From positions 62,001 to 126,000 of the forward strand of contig CAVOKN010000021.1 of assembly GCA_963696505.1 (NCBI GenBank): 64,000 bases of DNA, in the 5' to 3' direction. The DNA comes from CAVOKN01 sp963696505. Its GTDB lineage: Bacteria > Pseudomonadota > Gammaproteobacteria > Burkholderiales > Rhodocyclaceae. Below the pieces are notes generated by a model that was not told the DNA's origin, searched no databases, and saw only the letters and a program-made list of their open reading frames with translations. The number at the start of each line of letters is the position of its first letter. The first letter of the stretch is position 1. Below, piece by piece: positions 8,407-17,121 of the stretch. A program made the translations under genes and the position numbers.

Positions 8407-8862
8407 ATGTTCCGTTCGCGCAGTGTTCTGCATTTCCTTGCCGTAACCGCTTTCGTCGGCTGGTCGCTTGGCGCCCAGGCACAGGAAACCCCCACCCAGG
8501 CGCCTGCCGGCGTCAAGCTCGTCGAAGCCAAGGAGGTCCAGGACCTCCAGGCCAAGGGGGCATTGGTCGTGGATACCCGCCGCGCCTCGGAGTACGGCGA
8601 GGGCAGCATCAAGGGCGCCATCTCCGTTCCCTACGATCCCGAGAAGAGCGCCAAGGCCGCGGACTTCGACGCCAGCCAGGACAAGTTCGACCTCACCAAG
8701 CTCGCCGACAAGGGCAAGAACATCGTCGTGTTCTGCAATTCCGGCACCTGCTGGAAGTCCTACAAGGCCGCCGTGGTGCTGGCCAAGAACGGCTACAAGA
8801 ACGTCTTCTGGTATCGCAACGGCATGCCCGACTGGAAGGCGCGCAAGCTGCCGATCGAGTGA
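8407..8862 (+). CDS. Periplasmic rhodanese-like protein
   Basis: 151 residues with a signal peptide (FRSRSVLHFLAVTAFVGWSLGAQAQ, cleavage probably after AQA). The single rhodanese domain has DTRRASEYGEGSIKGAISVP and the active loop VVFCNSGTCWKSYKAAVVLA; the catalytic Cys could be either residue of C-NSGT-C, the second matching the CxxGxCWKS layout. The AGGAGG ribosome site is part of the IS607 border repeat. A membrane transporter and a tiny membrane protein follow, suggesting a sulfur-transfer/export operon. Substrate unknown. Confidence 0.88.
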   Translation: MFRSRSVLHFLAVTAFVGWSLGAQAQETPTQAPAGVKLVEAKEVQDLQAKGALVVDTRRASEYGEGSIKGAISVPYDPEKSAKAADFDASQDKFDLTKLADKGKNIVVFCNSGTCWKSYKAAVVLAKNGYKNVFWYRNGMPDWKARKLPIE

Positions 8863-8973
8863 TCCCGGCCCCGAAGCCGCCACTTGCCTCTCCCTCCCTC
8901 GCCTGCGGCGGAGGGCTGGGGTGGGGGCATACGCGAGGCACTCAAGAACTCGAACACTGGAGGGTATGACGGG

Positions 8974-10659
8974 ATGATCTACACCAAAAAACATCCGGCG
9001 CTGCTGATCATCGGCATCCTGATGCTGCTGTGGGGCTGGCTCAACCAGAGCGGCAGCGTCGACGGCATGCAGAGCTGGCTGCAGAAGAGCGCCTGGTCGG
9101 ATCACATGAAGGTCAAGGAGAAGTTCGACGCCGAACTGCGGGTGGCCACCGAACAGGCCCAGGCCGAGAACAAGCCTGCGCCGCAGATCAAGATGCCGGC
9201 ATCCAAGTTCGACCAGGAAAAGCAGCAGCAGGCCAACCTGTCGTACATCTTCGGCGGCTTCTTCACCCTGGTGGGGCTGCTGATCCTGGCGTGGTCGCCC
9301 AAGCCGGGCAACCTCGACTATTACCTTGCGATCGTCCCCGGCATAGCCTTCATTCTCTCCATCGCCTTCGTGGTGCGCTGGGGGCTGGATCCGGTGTTCG
9401 CCAACTGGGGCAAGGCGGTCAAGGACGCCGGCATCCTTTCCTGGGACTTCGCCCGCATCTTCAACCTCAACTACGTGGTGCTGGGCATCGTCATCGGCAT
9501 CGTCATCGTCAACGTCTTCAAGATCCCCGAGTGGGCCGCCAACGGCGTGCGCACCGCGCGCTTCTTCCTCAAGACCGGCGTCATCCTGCTGGGCACGCTC
9601 TACAGCCTCGGCGAACTGGCCCAGTTGGGCGGCCTGTCGGTGGTGATGATCGGCATCTTCGTCCTCGGCTCGGTGGGCATCGTGCTGTTCATGGGCAAGC
9701 GCATGAATGCCGGCAACTCGATGACCGGGATCCTCTCCGCGGGCGTGGGCGTGTGCGGCGTGTCGGCCGCGGTGGCGGCGGCGCCTGTAGTGCAGGCCAA
9801 GGCGGTGGAGATCGCCTACACCATCGGCACCATCCTCATCTGGGGGGTGGGCTGCATGTTCATCTTCCCCACCATCGGCCACATCCTCGGCATGGGGCCG
9901 GTGCAGTTCGGCGCCTGGGCAGGAACCGGCATCCTCAACTCCGCCCAGGTGGCGGGCGCGGCCCTCGCCTTCGATCCCAACGGCATCGAGACGCTGAAGG
10001 TCGCCGAGATCTTCAACATCACGCGCGTGCTGTTCCTGCCGATCATCGTGCTGTGGCTCGCCGCCTGGTACGTCAAGCACGAGCAGGGGGCGCAGAAGGT
10101 GCAGCTTTCCCAGGTGCTGATCAGCAAGTTCCCGATCTTCGTGCTCGGCTTCATCCTGATGTTCGCCCTGAGTTCCATGGGAGTGTTCGCGCCCACCGGC
10201 CACTACCAGGGCAAGTACTTCAGCAGCGAGCAGGTGAAGGAGGACAACCTGCTGCGTCCCAAGGAAGTGCGCGCGCTGGAAGCCGAATTGCCCAAGGTGA
10301 GCGACGCCGCCCAGGCCCAGGCGCTGCGCGACCTGGTCGCCAACCGCAAGCTGACCAGCCGCGCCCAGGACGATGCCCTCAAGCACGTGGCGAAGATCCA
10401 GGGAATCGAACCGCTGGCCAAGAGTTCGATCGAGAAGGCGAGCAAGGTGGCATGGCACGATTCCAAGATCATCCGCGCCTACCGCGACTGGATCGCCTGG
10501 CTGTTCGCCTTCGGCCTGATCGGCCTGGGCATGCAGATCACGGTGGCGGCACTGAAGCAGGCCGGAGGCAAACCGCTGGTGATCGGTGGCGTGGTCGGCA
10601 CCCTGAAGGCGGTCGGCTCGCTGATCGTGGTGCTGCTGTTCGTGCGCGAATTCGTCTGA
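8974..10659 (+). CDS. YeiH-type putative sulfate exporter family transporter
   Basis: About 561 residues with many transmembrane helices. The region around AGNSMTGILSAGVGVCGVSAAVAAAP and FGAWAGTGILNSAQVAGAA matches the UPF0324/YeiH family. A soluble Glu/Lys/Ala-rich insert of about 90 residues (near 415-505) separates the last helices from the core, longer than I expect for YeiH. The start at 8974 (MIYTKKHPALL) opens directly into the first helix and has GGAGGG about 11 bases upstream. Ten bases separate it from the 42-aa ORF. Transport of a sulfur oxyanion is inferred from the family and the rhodanese neighbour. Confidence 0.85.
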   Translation: MIYTKKHPALLIIGILMLLWGWLNQSGSVDGMQSWLQKSAWSDHMKVKEKFDAELRVATEQAQAENKPAPQIKMPASKFDQEKQQQANLSYIFGGFFTLVGLLILAWSPKPGNLDYYLAIVPGIAFILSIAFVVRWGLDPVFANWGKAVKDAGILSWDFARIFNLNYVVLGIVIGIVIVNVFKIPEWAANGVRTARFFLKTGVILLGTLYSLGELAQLGGLSVVMIGIFVLGSVGIVLFMGKRMNAGNSMTGILSAGVGVCGVSAAVAAAPVVQAKAVEIAYTIGTILIWGVGCMFIFPTIGHILGMGPVQFGAWAGTGILNSAQVAGAALAFDPNGIETLKVAEIFNITRVLFLPIIVLWLAAWYVKHEQGAQKVQLSQVLISKFPIFVLGFILMFALSSMGVFAPTGHYQGKYFSSEQVKEDNLLRPKEVRALEAELPKVSDAAQAQALRDLVANRKLTSRAQDDALKHVAKIQGIEPLAKSSIEKASKVAWHDSKIIRAYRDWIAWLFAFGLIGLGMQITVAALKQAGGKPLVIGGVVGTLKAVGSLIVVLLFVREFV

Positions 10660-10669
10660 GGAGACTGAA

Positions 10670-10798
10670 ATGGCAGAGAACAAGTTCGAGCGGGGCACCA
10701 GCCTCACCATCTTTAAGAGCGACCGCTTCGAGGATCTCGGCGCGCTGGTGGCGGCATTCATCATCGCCATCGGCGTCGTGATGTTCGTAGGCAAGTAA
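10670..10798 (+). CDS. Small membrane protein (42 aa)
   Basis: A short gene behind the YeiH-type transporter, with GAGGAG eight bases upstream of the ATG. A charged N-terminus (AENKFERGTSLTIFKSDRFE) is followed by one hydrophobic helix (LGALVAAFIIAIGVVMFVG). A strong hairpin follows 16 bases after the stop. Size, spacing and codon pattern fit a small accessory subunit of the transporter. No family recognised. Confidence 0.75.
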   Translation: MAENKFERGTSLTIFKSDRFEDLGALVAAFIIAIGVVMFVGK

Positions 10799-10814
10799 GC
10801 GAGCCATTCGACCG

Positions 10815-10838
10815 GACGCCCCGCGAAAGCGGGGCGTC
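10815..10838 (+). terminator. Hairpin at the end of the rhodanese/transporter operon
   Basis: GACGCCCCGC-GAAA-GCGGGGCGTC: a perfect 10-bp stem with a GNRA tetraloop. Only a weak T-rich tail follows (GTCATTTC), so termination efficiency is uncertain. Confidence 0.7.
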
Positions 10839-10849
10839 GTCATTTCACG

Positions 10850-11308
10850 ATGCGCCCACCCGCCACCCTGCTCCTCGCCCACCACGGCACCGCCGGCGCG
10901 CAGCTCGCAGAGGCGCTGGCCTTCGAAGTCGGCGAGCCCGGCGCCACCACCATCGTCCATGCCCTCGTCGTGCCCGAATTCTGGGCCGGCATGCAGGGCG
11001 ACGACTGGCTCAACAACGCCTCGACCCGCGACACCTTCGCCCGCTACCTGGAGGGCCGCCTCGCCGAGGAAAACGCGGCGCAGATCAAGGCTCTGGAACA
11101 GCGCTGCGGCGAGCGGGGCTTTGCCTACCGACCGCTGCTGCGCCTGGGCGACCCGGCCGACTGCGTGGTGGCACTGGCGCGGGAGGAAAAGGCGGAACTG
11201 GTGGTCATCGGTCCGCCGCGCGCCAAGGGCGAGCCGGGCTACCGCTCGCGCATGTGCCTGGACACGCTGGCGCGGGAACTGCCCTGCCCGCTGCTGATCG
11301 CGCGGTGA
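10850..11308 (+). CDS. Universal stress protein family (UspA-like)
   Basis: 152 residues forming a single Usp fold: LLLAHHGTAGAQLAEALA at the first strand and AELVVIGPPRAKGEPGYRSRMCLDTLARELPCPLLIAR at the C-terminus. The canonical G-2x-G-9x-G(S/T) loop is altered (GPPRAKGEPGYRS), so ATP binding is doubtful. The stop overlaps the GTG start of the next gene (GTGA), implying coupling. Confidence 0.8.
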   Translation: MRPPATLLLAHHGTAGAQLAEALAFEVGEPGATTIVHALVVPEFWAGMQGDDWLNNASTRDTFARYLEGRLAEENAAQIKALEQRCGERGFAYRPLLRLGDPADCVVALAREEKAELVVIGPPRAKGEPGYRSRMCLDTLARELPCPLLIAR

Positions 11309-11916
11309 GCGCGCCGCGCCCCCCGGAGGACGACGCCGCCTGGGTCAAGGTGGAGATGCCGCTGCCGCCCGCGGCCCTGCACGAATTCCTGCTCGACATC
11401 GAGCGCCTGTTCCGCATCAATCCCTGGCTGGAATTCGAACGCATAGAGCACCCCGCCGCGGGCCGCCTGCGCCTGTTCGGACGCAATCACTCCAATAGTC
11501 AGCCGCTGGAGACCGGCGTTTCGCTGGCCGAAAGTCTCCCCGGACACAGCCTGGTTCTGACCTACGACAAGGGCATCAAACGCGAAACGCGCTTCGAGAT
11601 CGACACCGCCCCCGGCGGCTCGGTGCTGACCATCACCGAAACCTACGACACGCCCGCCGAAGCGCAGCGCGAGGAGCGGCTGAAGGAAGTCGACCACAGC
11701 CTGCTGCCCTGGGCCGCCGCCCTGCGCGGCTATCTGCGGAACCGGGCGCGGTGGGCATGGTTGCCCGGCCACCGCTGGTACATGGAGCGCTTCTGGCTCG
11801 GCATGACGCCGCGCCAGCGGCGCATCGTCCGCCTGCTCGTGTGGACCACGTTGGCGGAGTTCGTCGTGTTCCTGTTCGTGTTCGCCATCTATTGGAACGA
11901 GGCGTGGCGCGCCTGA
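11305..11916 (+). CDS. SRPBCC-like protein with C-terminal membrane helix
   Basis: 203 residues from a GTG that overlaps the previous stop. The body (WVKVEMPLPPAALHEFLLDIERLFRINPW... and SVLTITETYD) has the alternating pattern of SRPBCC/polyketide-cyclase lipid-binding folds. Near the C-terminus an aromatic/basic stretch (RYLRN-type, WLPGHRWYMERFWLGMTPRQRR) leads into a helix (LLVWTTLAEFVVFLFVFAIYW). It is probably a membrane-anchored START-like protein. Role unknown. Confidence 0.7.
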   Translation: MSAPRPPEDDAAWVKVEMPLPPAALHEFLLDIERLFRINPWLEFERIEHPAAGRLRLFGRNHSNSQPLETGVSLAESLPGHSLVLTYDKGIKRETRFEIDTAPGGSVLTITETYDTPAEAQREERLKEVDHSLLPWAAALRGYLRNRARWAWLPGHRWYMERFWLGMTPRQRRIVRLLVWTTLAEFVVFLFVFAIYWNEAWRA

Positions 11917-11935
11917 GTGGCGGCCGACGACCAAC

Positions 11936-12523
11936 CTACGGCAGCACGATGTCGAAGCGCGCGGTCGGCGGCGGTCCGCCTTGCGGGCGTACCACAAGGC
12001 GCTGCTGTTCGGCGGCCGACAGACGTCCGAACAGGAAGTCGGCGGCGTTCTCCGCCGCGTCGGCCAGATAGAGCTGGGTGTAGAACGGCCGCCCGCCGGG
12101 CAGGGTGACGGCGAAATGGATGTGGGGCGCGCGTCCGCTGTAGGCGGCGGGCTTCACCGTCTGGAAGCGGTAGTTGCCCTGCGCGTCGCTGCGCGCTTCG
12201 CCCCAGCCCTGGAAGCCCGGGTCCAGCGGCGCCGGCGAATCGTCCTTCTCGTGGTGGTAGCGGCCGTGCACGTTGGTCTGCCAGATCTCGACCCGGGCGC
12301 CGGGCACCGGCGTGCCGTCGCCGCGCAGGAGGCGCCCGGCGACGACGATCGCCTCGCCGCGGGCCTGGGCGCCGCCGTAACGCGTGAGGTCGCTGTCGGC
12401 TTCCTTGGGAAAGGTGATGGGATAGAAGGGTCCGCGGGGCTGGGGCGGCGTGGGCGCCAGGCCGGCGGCGTGGACGGCGGCGGCGAAAGTCAGTGCCGCG
12501 AGGACGGTGCTGGTTCGGATCAT
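11936..12523 (-). CDS. Exported intradiol ring-cleavage dioxygenase-like protein
   Basis: 195 residues with an N-terminal signal (IRTSTVLAALTFAAAVHA). The domain matches the protocatechuate 3,4-dioxygenase beta-fold: GPFYPITFPKEADSDLT, GTPVPGARVEIWQTNVHGRYHHE, and SGRAPHIHFAV. Candidate Fe(III) ligands are the Tyr of GRYHH, the Tyr before SGR, and the two His of PHIHF. Secreted members of this family are common in proteobacteria and their substrates are mostly unknown. It is divergent to the aminotransferase. Confidence 0.85.
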   Translation of the reverse strand: MIRTSTVLAALTFAAAVHAAGLAPTPPQPRGPFYPITFPKEADSDLTRYGGAQARGEAIVVAGRLLRGDGTPVPGARVEIWQTNVHGRYHHEKDDSPAPLDPGFQGWGEARSDAQGNYRFQTVKPAAYSGRAPHIHFAVTLPGGRPFYTQLYLADAAENAADFLFGRLSAAEQQRLVVRPQGGPPPTARFDIVLP

Positions 12524-12606
12524 GGTCGGGTCGCCTTGGCGTTGGTGTGAGCATCTGACAGAATCTGCGGCCTCCGGTTTCCCACCGCCCAGGATATTGC
12601 TGCATC

Positions 12607-13803
12607 ATGATCCGCGCCGTTCCGCCCGTTCCGCCCGTTCCGCCATTTCCGGCTCCCCTCGCCTCGCGCCTGCCCCGGGTCGGCACCACCATCTTCACCG
12701 TGATGTCGAAGCTGGCGCAGGAATGCGGCGCGATCAACCTGTCCCAGGGCTTCCCCGATTTCTCCGCCGATGCGGCACTGTTCGAGGCGGTCGCAAGGCA
12801 CATGGCGGCGGGGCGCAACCAGTACGCGCCGATGGCGGGTGCCCTGCCGCTGCGGGAGGCGATCGCCGCCAAGATCGAGGCGCTGTACGGCACGCGCTAT
12901 GACCCGGAGCAGGAGATCACCGTCACCGCCGGCGCCACCCAGGCGATCTTCACCGGCATCGCGGCGCTGGTGAGGCCGGGCGACGAGGTCGTGGTGTTCG
13001 AGCCGGTCTATGACTCCTACATTCCGGCGATCGAGTTGAATGGCGGGCGGGCGCTGAGGGCGCAACTGCGCTTCCCCGACTATCGGCCGGACTGGGCCCA
13101 AGTGCGCGCGCTGGTCGGTCCGCGCACCCGCATGATCGTCGCGAACACGCCTCACAACCCGAGCGGCAGCGTGTGGTCGGCGGCGGACATGGCGGAGTTG
13201 GAGGCGATCGTCCGCGGCACCGACATCGTGGTGCTGGCCGATGAAGTCTATGAGCACATCGTCTTCGACGGCGCGCGCCACGAGAGCGCCGCGCGCCATC
13301 CCGGCCTCGCCGCGCGCAGCTTCGTCGTGTCGTCCTTCGGCAAGACCTACCACGTCACCGGCTGGAAGGTGGGCTACGTTGCCGCTCCGCGGGAACTGAC
13401 TTTCGAGTTCCGCAAGGCGCACCAGTACCTTGTGTTCTGCGTGAACCATCCGGTCCAACTGGCGCTTGCCGACTACATGGGCGACCCCTCGCGCCACCTG
13501 GGGCTGGCCGCCTTCTACCAGGCGAAGCGCGACTTCTTCCGCACTCAACTGGCCGGCTCGGGCTTCGATCTGCTGCCCTGCGCCGGCACCTATTTCCAGC
13601 TCGCGCGCTACGGCGGCATCAGCGACGAGCCGGATACCGCGTTCTGCGAACGGCTTGCCCGCAACCACGGCGTGGCGGCGATTCCGGTGTCGGCCTTCCA
13701 CGGCGACGGTCGCGACGAGCGGGTGATCCGCTTCTGCTTCGCCAAAGGCGAGGGCACACTGGCGCAGGCCGGTGAACGGCTGCGTGCGATCACCACGGCA
13801 TGA
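12607..13803 (+). CDS. Class I/II PLP-dependent aminotransferase (methionine aminotransferase-like)
   Basis: 398 residues. The PLP lysine is Lys246 in SSFGKTYHVTGWKVGY; NTPHNPSGSVW and VLADEVYEHIVFDG supply the Asn and Asp/Tyr cofactor contacts; INLSQGFPDFSAD is typical of the YbdL/kynurenine aminotransferase subgroup. Probable reaction: transfer of the amino group from methionine or aromatic amino acids to a 2-oxo acid. The ATG choice keeps a Pro-rich leader (RAVPPVPPVPPFP) that may be non-native. The 3' end overlaps the convergent HupE gene by 14 bases. Confidence 0.9.
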   Translation: MIRAVPPVPPVPPFPAPLASRLPRVGTTIFTVMSKLAQECGAINLSQGFPDFSADAALFEAVARHMAAGRNQYAPMAGALPLREAIAAKIEALYGTRYDPEQEITVTAGATQAIFTGIAALVRPGDEVVVFEPVYDSYIPAIELNGGRALRAQLRFPDYRPDWAQVRALVGPRTRMIVANTPHNPSGSVWSAADMAELEAIVRGTDIVVLADEVYEHIVFDGARHESAARHPGLAARSFVVSSFGKTYHVTGWKVGYVAAPRELTFEFRKAHQYLVFCVNHPVQLALADYMGDPSRHLGLAAFYQAKRDFFRTQLAGSGFDLLPCAGTYFQLARYGGISDEPDTAFCERLARNHGVAAIPVSAFHGDGRDERVIRFCFAKGEGTLAQAGERLRAITTA

Positions 13804-14929
13804 GCTTGATCTCCAGGACGCGCTCCGCCAGCCACACTGCAGCCAGCAGTGCCACGACGGCCGAACCGGCCACGAGCACCGCCTTGCGATAGAAGGCCGT
13901 GGCGCGCAGCGCGTAGGCGAGCGGCAGGAAGATGCCGACGATGGCGACTTGGCCCGCTTCCACGCCGAGGTTGAAACCTACCAGCGCCAGCACCAGCGCG
14001 TCCGGCGGCAGCCCCAGTTCCGCCAGCACGCTGGCGAAGCCGAAGCCGTGGATCAGCCCGAAGGCGAAAGCCGCCACCCAGCGCCGTGCCATCACCGTCG
14101 GGCGCAGGTTGTTGGCGGCGGCGAGCAGCACCGAAAGCGCGATCGCCGATTCCACCCAGCGCGAAGGCAGCGACACCAGCCCGAGGGCCGCCAGGCTGAG
14201 GGTGATGGAATGGGCGACGGTGAAGGAGGTGACGATCTTGAGCACCTCCCACAGCGCCGGCTTGAAGCGCGGTACCGCTTGCCACGCCCCCGCCACCCGC
14301 AGCAGCACCGCGGGGAACAGCAGGGCGAGCAGGAACAGGATGTGGTCGATGCCGATCCAGATATGCCATACGCCTTGAACGAAGTAGTCGCCGAACTGGC
14401 GCAGCCGGTCGGGCCTCGCCAGCTCGAAACGCTGCTGCGCCTTGTCCGGCGCGAACACCGCGCTGTGGGTCTGGCCGCCGAACTGCAAGCGCAGCAGGCC
14501 GCGGTGCTGGGGATCGAGGTCGAACAGCAGGCGGTAGTCGATGGCAAGGTCCGTCGCCGCCGCCGGGCACTGCGCCTGCCAGCGCAGCACGGCGTAGGCG
14601 CCGTCGGTGTGATGGTCAACAAGGTGTTGCACCGCCTGCGCCGGGCAGTTGCCGCCTCCCGCCTGGAGTTGCAGGCGCGCCAGCGCGTAGGCCGCGATGT
14701 CAGCGTGGTGCGCCCTAAGCTCGCCCCAGGTGATTTCGCCGTTGTCGTCGCTGTCGAGACCGATGGCGAAATCCAGGTCGCGCAGCGCGATGTCCCACTG
14801 GCCCGATACGGTTGCGCCGTCCACCTCCAGGGTGAGATAGCTGTCGCTGGCCTTGTGGGCCAGGGCGGGCGCGGTGGTGAGTACCAACGCCAGCACGCAA
14901 GCGAGCAGAAGGAAAAGCGCGCGCATCAT
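13790..14929 (-). CDS. HupE/UreJ family membrane protein
   Basis: 379 residues: a signal peptide (RALFLLLACVLALVLTTAPALAHK), an extracytoplasmic domain to about residue 180, then at least six transmembrane helices. The motifs GVWHIWIGIDHILFLLALL, VTSFTVAHSITLSLAALG and GLIHGFGFASVLAELG carry the conserved His residues of the HupE/UreJ_2 family, which is associated with nickel/cobalt supply. The start ATG overlaps the stop of the upstream TPR gene (ATGA), so the two are coupled. No hydrogenase or urease gene is in the window. Confidence 0.88.
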   Translation of the reverse strand: MMRALFLLLACVLALVLTTAPALAHKASDSYLTLEVDGATVSGQWDIALRDLDFAIGLDSDDNGEITWGELRAHHADIAAYALARLQLQAGGGNCPAQAVQHLVDHHTDGAYAVLRWQAQCPAAATDLAIDYRLLFDLDPQHRGLLRLQFGGQTHSAVFAPDKAQQRFELARPDRLRQFGDYFVQGVWHIWIGIDHILFLLALLFPAVLLRVAGAWQAVPRFKPALWEVLKIVTSFTVAHSITLSLAALGLVSLPSRWVESAIALSVLLAAANNLRPTVMARRWVAAFAFGLIHGFGFASVLAELGLPPDALVLALVGFNLGVEAGQVAIVGIFLPLAYALRATAFYRKAVLVAGSAVVALLAAVWLAERVLEIKLMPW

Positions 14930-16128
14930 GGCCGGGGCTCCCGCAGCCGCAGCGCGAGTCCGGCCAGCACCGGGTCTTCGACCCTGTTGTCCGCGAACCA
15001 GCGCCGCGCCGGTTCGGCCAGGTCGGGCCGGCCGGCGGCGAGCGCCGCTTCCATCAGGATGCGCGCGTCCGACGGCTCGTGCTGGCCGCTGTCCCAGTTC
15101 TCGCGCGCGAGCCGCACCGCCTCTTCCGGCCGGGCACGAAACTCCAGCTCGAACCACGCCTCGTCCGAAAGGTGCAGCTTGTCGCCCCGCAGCCGTGCCG
15201 CGTCGATGCGCGCCTGGAGCGCCGCCTGATGCTCGGCCGCAGCCGGCAGACCGAGGCGTTTCTCGGCCACGGCGAGCCGCAGCAGCAGCACGTCGTTGCG
15301 GGTCTGGTCCTGCAACAGATCGACCACCTCCCGCGACCGCTTCTGGTCGAGCAGAAACTCGGCGTAGGCAGCAAGCAGATAGGCGTCGGAGATGCCGAGC
15401 GCCAGGGCCTGGCGGAAGGCGGCCTCGGCGTCCTGCACCCGGCCCAGGCGCAGCGCCGCTTCCGCCCGCCGCGTCCAGGCCCAAAGCCGCGCTTCGGGCC
15501 GCGCCTCGGGATGGCGTTCGAGGGCGGCCTTGAGCACCTCGTAGCCCTGCGCCGCCCGCCCGTTGAGGCTGTCCACCGTGGCTGAGCAGGCGCTAGTCAC
15601 CAGTCCCTCGGCCCGCGCCTCCAGCTCCGCACAATCGCGCCGCGCCTCGCCGTAACGCGCCAGCACCATCAGGATCACGGCACGGTAGGAACGGGCGTCG
15701 AGGCGGCCGGGGTCGGCCTCCAGCACCGAAGTCAGATCCGAGAGGGCGGCGTCGAACTCGTGACGGTACTGGGCGAGTTGGGCGCGCAGCACCCGCACGT
15801 CCGGCGGCGGGTCGGGGCTTTCCCACCAGGGTGCCAGGGCCGCCTGGGCGTAGCCGACGTAGCGCGGATCGCCCTGGCGCAGCGCGCTGCGGTAGTAGCG
15901 CTGCGCGAGTTCAACGGCGATTTCGAGCTTGCCGGGTTCGGCCTGGATGCGTCGCCGCAGTTCGCGGATGGCGCGGGTTTCCGGGTCGCCGGGCCGGGCC
16001 GGCAGCCGTTCCAGGACCAGCTTGTCGTCGGCTGGGACGTAGGGCGCCGCCGTTGCCGGACCGGTCGCGGCCAAGGCAAGCAGGAGCAGGCTGGCGAAGC
16101 CAGGGCCGCGCCATCGCGGAGGGGACAT
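14926..16128 (-). CDS. Exported TPR protein
   Basis: About 400 residues. The start at 16128 gives a good signal peptide (SPPRWRGPGFASLLLLALAATGPATAA); an upstream ATG at 16164 or 16149 would put 7-12 residues before it. The rest is Ala/Leu/Arg helical repeats with TPR spacing (for example LDARSYRAVILMVLARYGEA and RVQDAEAAFRQALALGISDA). Translationally coupled to HupE, so it likely acts in the same periplasmic or membrane complex. Confidence 0.8.
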   Translation of the reverse strand: MSPPRWRGPGFASLLLLALAATGPATAAPYVPADDKLVLERLPARPGDPETRAIRELRRRIQAEPGKLEIAVELAQRYYRSALRQGDPRYVGYAQAALAPWWESPDPPPDVRVLRAQLAQYRHEFDAALSDLTSVLEADPGRLDARSYRAVILMVLARYGEARRDCAELEARAEGLVTSACSATVDSLNGRAAQGYEVLKAALERHPEARPEARLWAWTRRAEAALRLGRVQDAEAAFRQALALGISDAYLLAAYAEFLLDQKRSREVVDLLQDQTRNDVLLLRLAVAEKRLGLPAAAEHQAALQARIDAARLRGDKLHLSDEAWFELEFRARPEEAVRLARENWDSGQHEPSDARILMEAALAAGRPDLAEPARRWFADNRVEDPVLAGLALRLREPRP

Positions 16129-16288
16129 GGAGGCCAAAAAAGTCGCCATTCTAGCGGCGGGCATTCGGGCTCCGGTGGCCGGCCTGTCAACCTACGGCCG
16201 CCGGGCGCGTTTAATCGGCACCGGCAACCGCCGGATCGTCGTCGAACGCAGATTCAGCGACGCCTGACAATTCGTTGGAGGATTTTCG

Positions 16289-16694
16289 ATGAGCAAGCTG
16301 TTCGACCGCCCTGATTACCGGCGTTTTCGCCGCCGCCCTCAGCATGAACGCCATGGCCGCCAAGCATATGGCCGGCGAAGCGCCGAAGGCCGAAGAGAAG
16401 AAGACTGAGCAAAAGACCGAAACCAAGACCGAAACCAAGACCGAAGGCAAGACTGAAGCGAAAGCCGAAGACAAGGGCGAGAAGAAGGAAACCAAGAGCG
16501 CCAAGAAAGACGGCAAGAAGGACGCCAAGGCTGAAGACCATTCCAAACACGAAGACCACAGCAAGCACACCGGAACGGAAGCTCAGAAAGGCATGTCCGG
16601 CATGGAAGGCCAGAAGGGTATGTCCGGCATGGAAGGCCAGAAGGGTATGTCCGGCATGGAAGGCCAGAAGGGCATGGAAGGCACCAAGAAGTAA
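16289..16694 (+). pseudogene. Met/Lys-rich repeat peptide gene with a frameshifted signal sequence
   Basis: A strong GGAGG precedes ATG 16289 (SKLFDR...), and from about 16311 the plus-one frame reads LITGVFAAALSMNAMAA, a natural continuation as a signal peptide. One extra C in the CCC run near 16309 breaks the frame. Downstream, the open frame (from 16344) is a Lys/Glu/Thr-rich low-complexity domain, then HSKHEDHSKHTG, then three GMSGMEGQK repeats and GMEGTKK. It resembles the exported Met/Lys pentapeptide-repeat peptides common in this group. The intended product is about 134 residues. Either a recent inactivation or a sequencing error. Confidence 0.75.
16590..16670 (+). repeat. Three tandem 27-bp units
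   Basis: Each unit encodes GMSGMEGQK; units two and three are identical and unit one differs at a single base (GGC/GGT). A partial fourth unit (GMEG) follows. Confidence 0.95.
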
Positions 16695-16715
16695 TCCGCC
16701 TCACCGTCGAACAAT

Positions 16716-16743
16716 AGGCAGGGGCTTGCCCCTGCCTTTTTTT
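16716..16743 (+). terminator. Rho-independent terminator of the repeat-peptide gene
   Basis: AGGCAGGGG-CTTG-CCCCTGCCT is a 9-bp stem followed by seven T, located 21 bases after the stop. One of the clearest terminators in the window. Confidence 0.92.
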
Positions 16744-16889
16744 CGTTGACGGCCGCGGAGTGGGCTGCGGGCGATTTTGGGGTGGGTGGCGATTCTGGGG
16801 CGGTCGCTGGGGCTGGTTTCGACGAGAATCCCAACGTCGTAGATCAGGGGGCGCCAACCGAAAGTAGGGAGGCCAGCTTGCCGCCCGTC

Positions 16890-17015
16890 CCTTGAATCGT
16901 AGTGTTCGGCATCCGGTCAATGATCACGATGGCCACCAGCACGTAGGTGGCCATCGTGATCCACACCTGGGACTTGACCGCGTTCTCCGAGGTGCCAAAG
17001 ACCCCCTTTTGTTGG
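16890..17015 (-). pseudogene. IS4-family transposase remnant (C-terminal end)
   Basis: Minus-strand reading gives KGVFGTSENAVKSQVW followed by ITMATYVLVAIV, the conserved C-terminal signature of IS4-type transposases (F-GTSENAVK-Q-WI--Y-LVAI). No catalytic DDE region is present and the ends have diverged. It marks an old insertion next to the nucleotidyltransferase pair. Confidence 0.85.
16922..16961. repeat. 16-bp perfect inverted repeat
   Basis: GATCACGATGGCCACC pairs with GGTGGCCATCGTGATC across an 8-base loop, inside the transposase remnant. It could form a strong hairpin; no T-run follows. Confidence 0.85.
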
Positions 17016-17121
17016 TGCTTGCAGCGGCTTGACCTATGGCGAACCGGGGTCACCCGACAACGACAATTGGCAATCCGAAACGCCTCTGGCGCGGCAACGG
17101 CCGATCGGATATGTTTGGCCG

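Noticed and set aside
8380..10794. 804-codon minus-strand frame opposite the YeiH-type gene
   Set aside because: Asp/His-rich low-complexity shadow; the plus-strand gene is clearly real.
16590..16670. Tandem 27-bp units as a possible CRISPR
   Set aside because: Units are contiguous without spacers and encode a peptide repeat.
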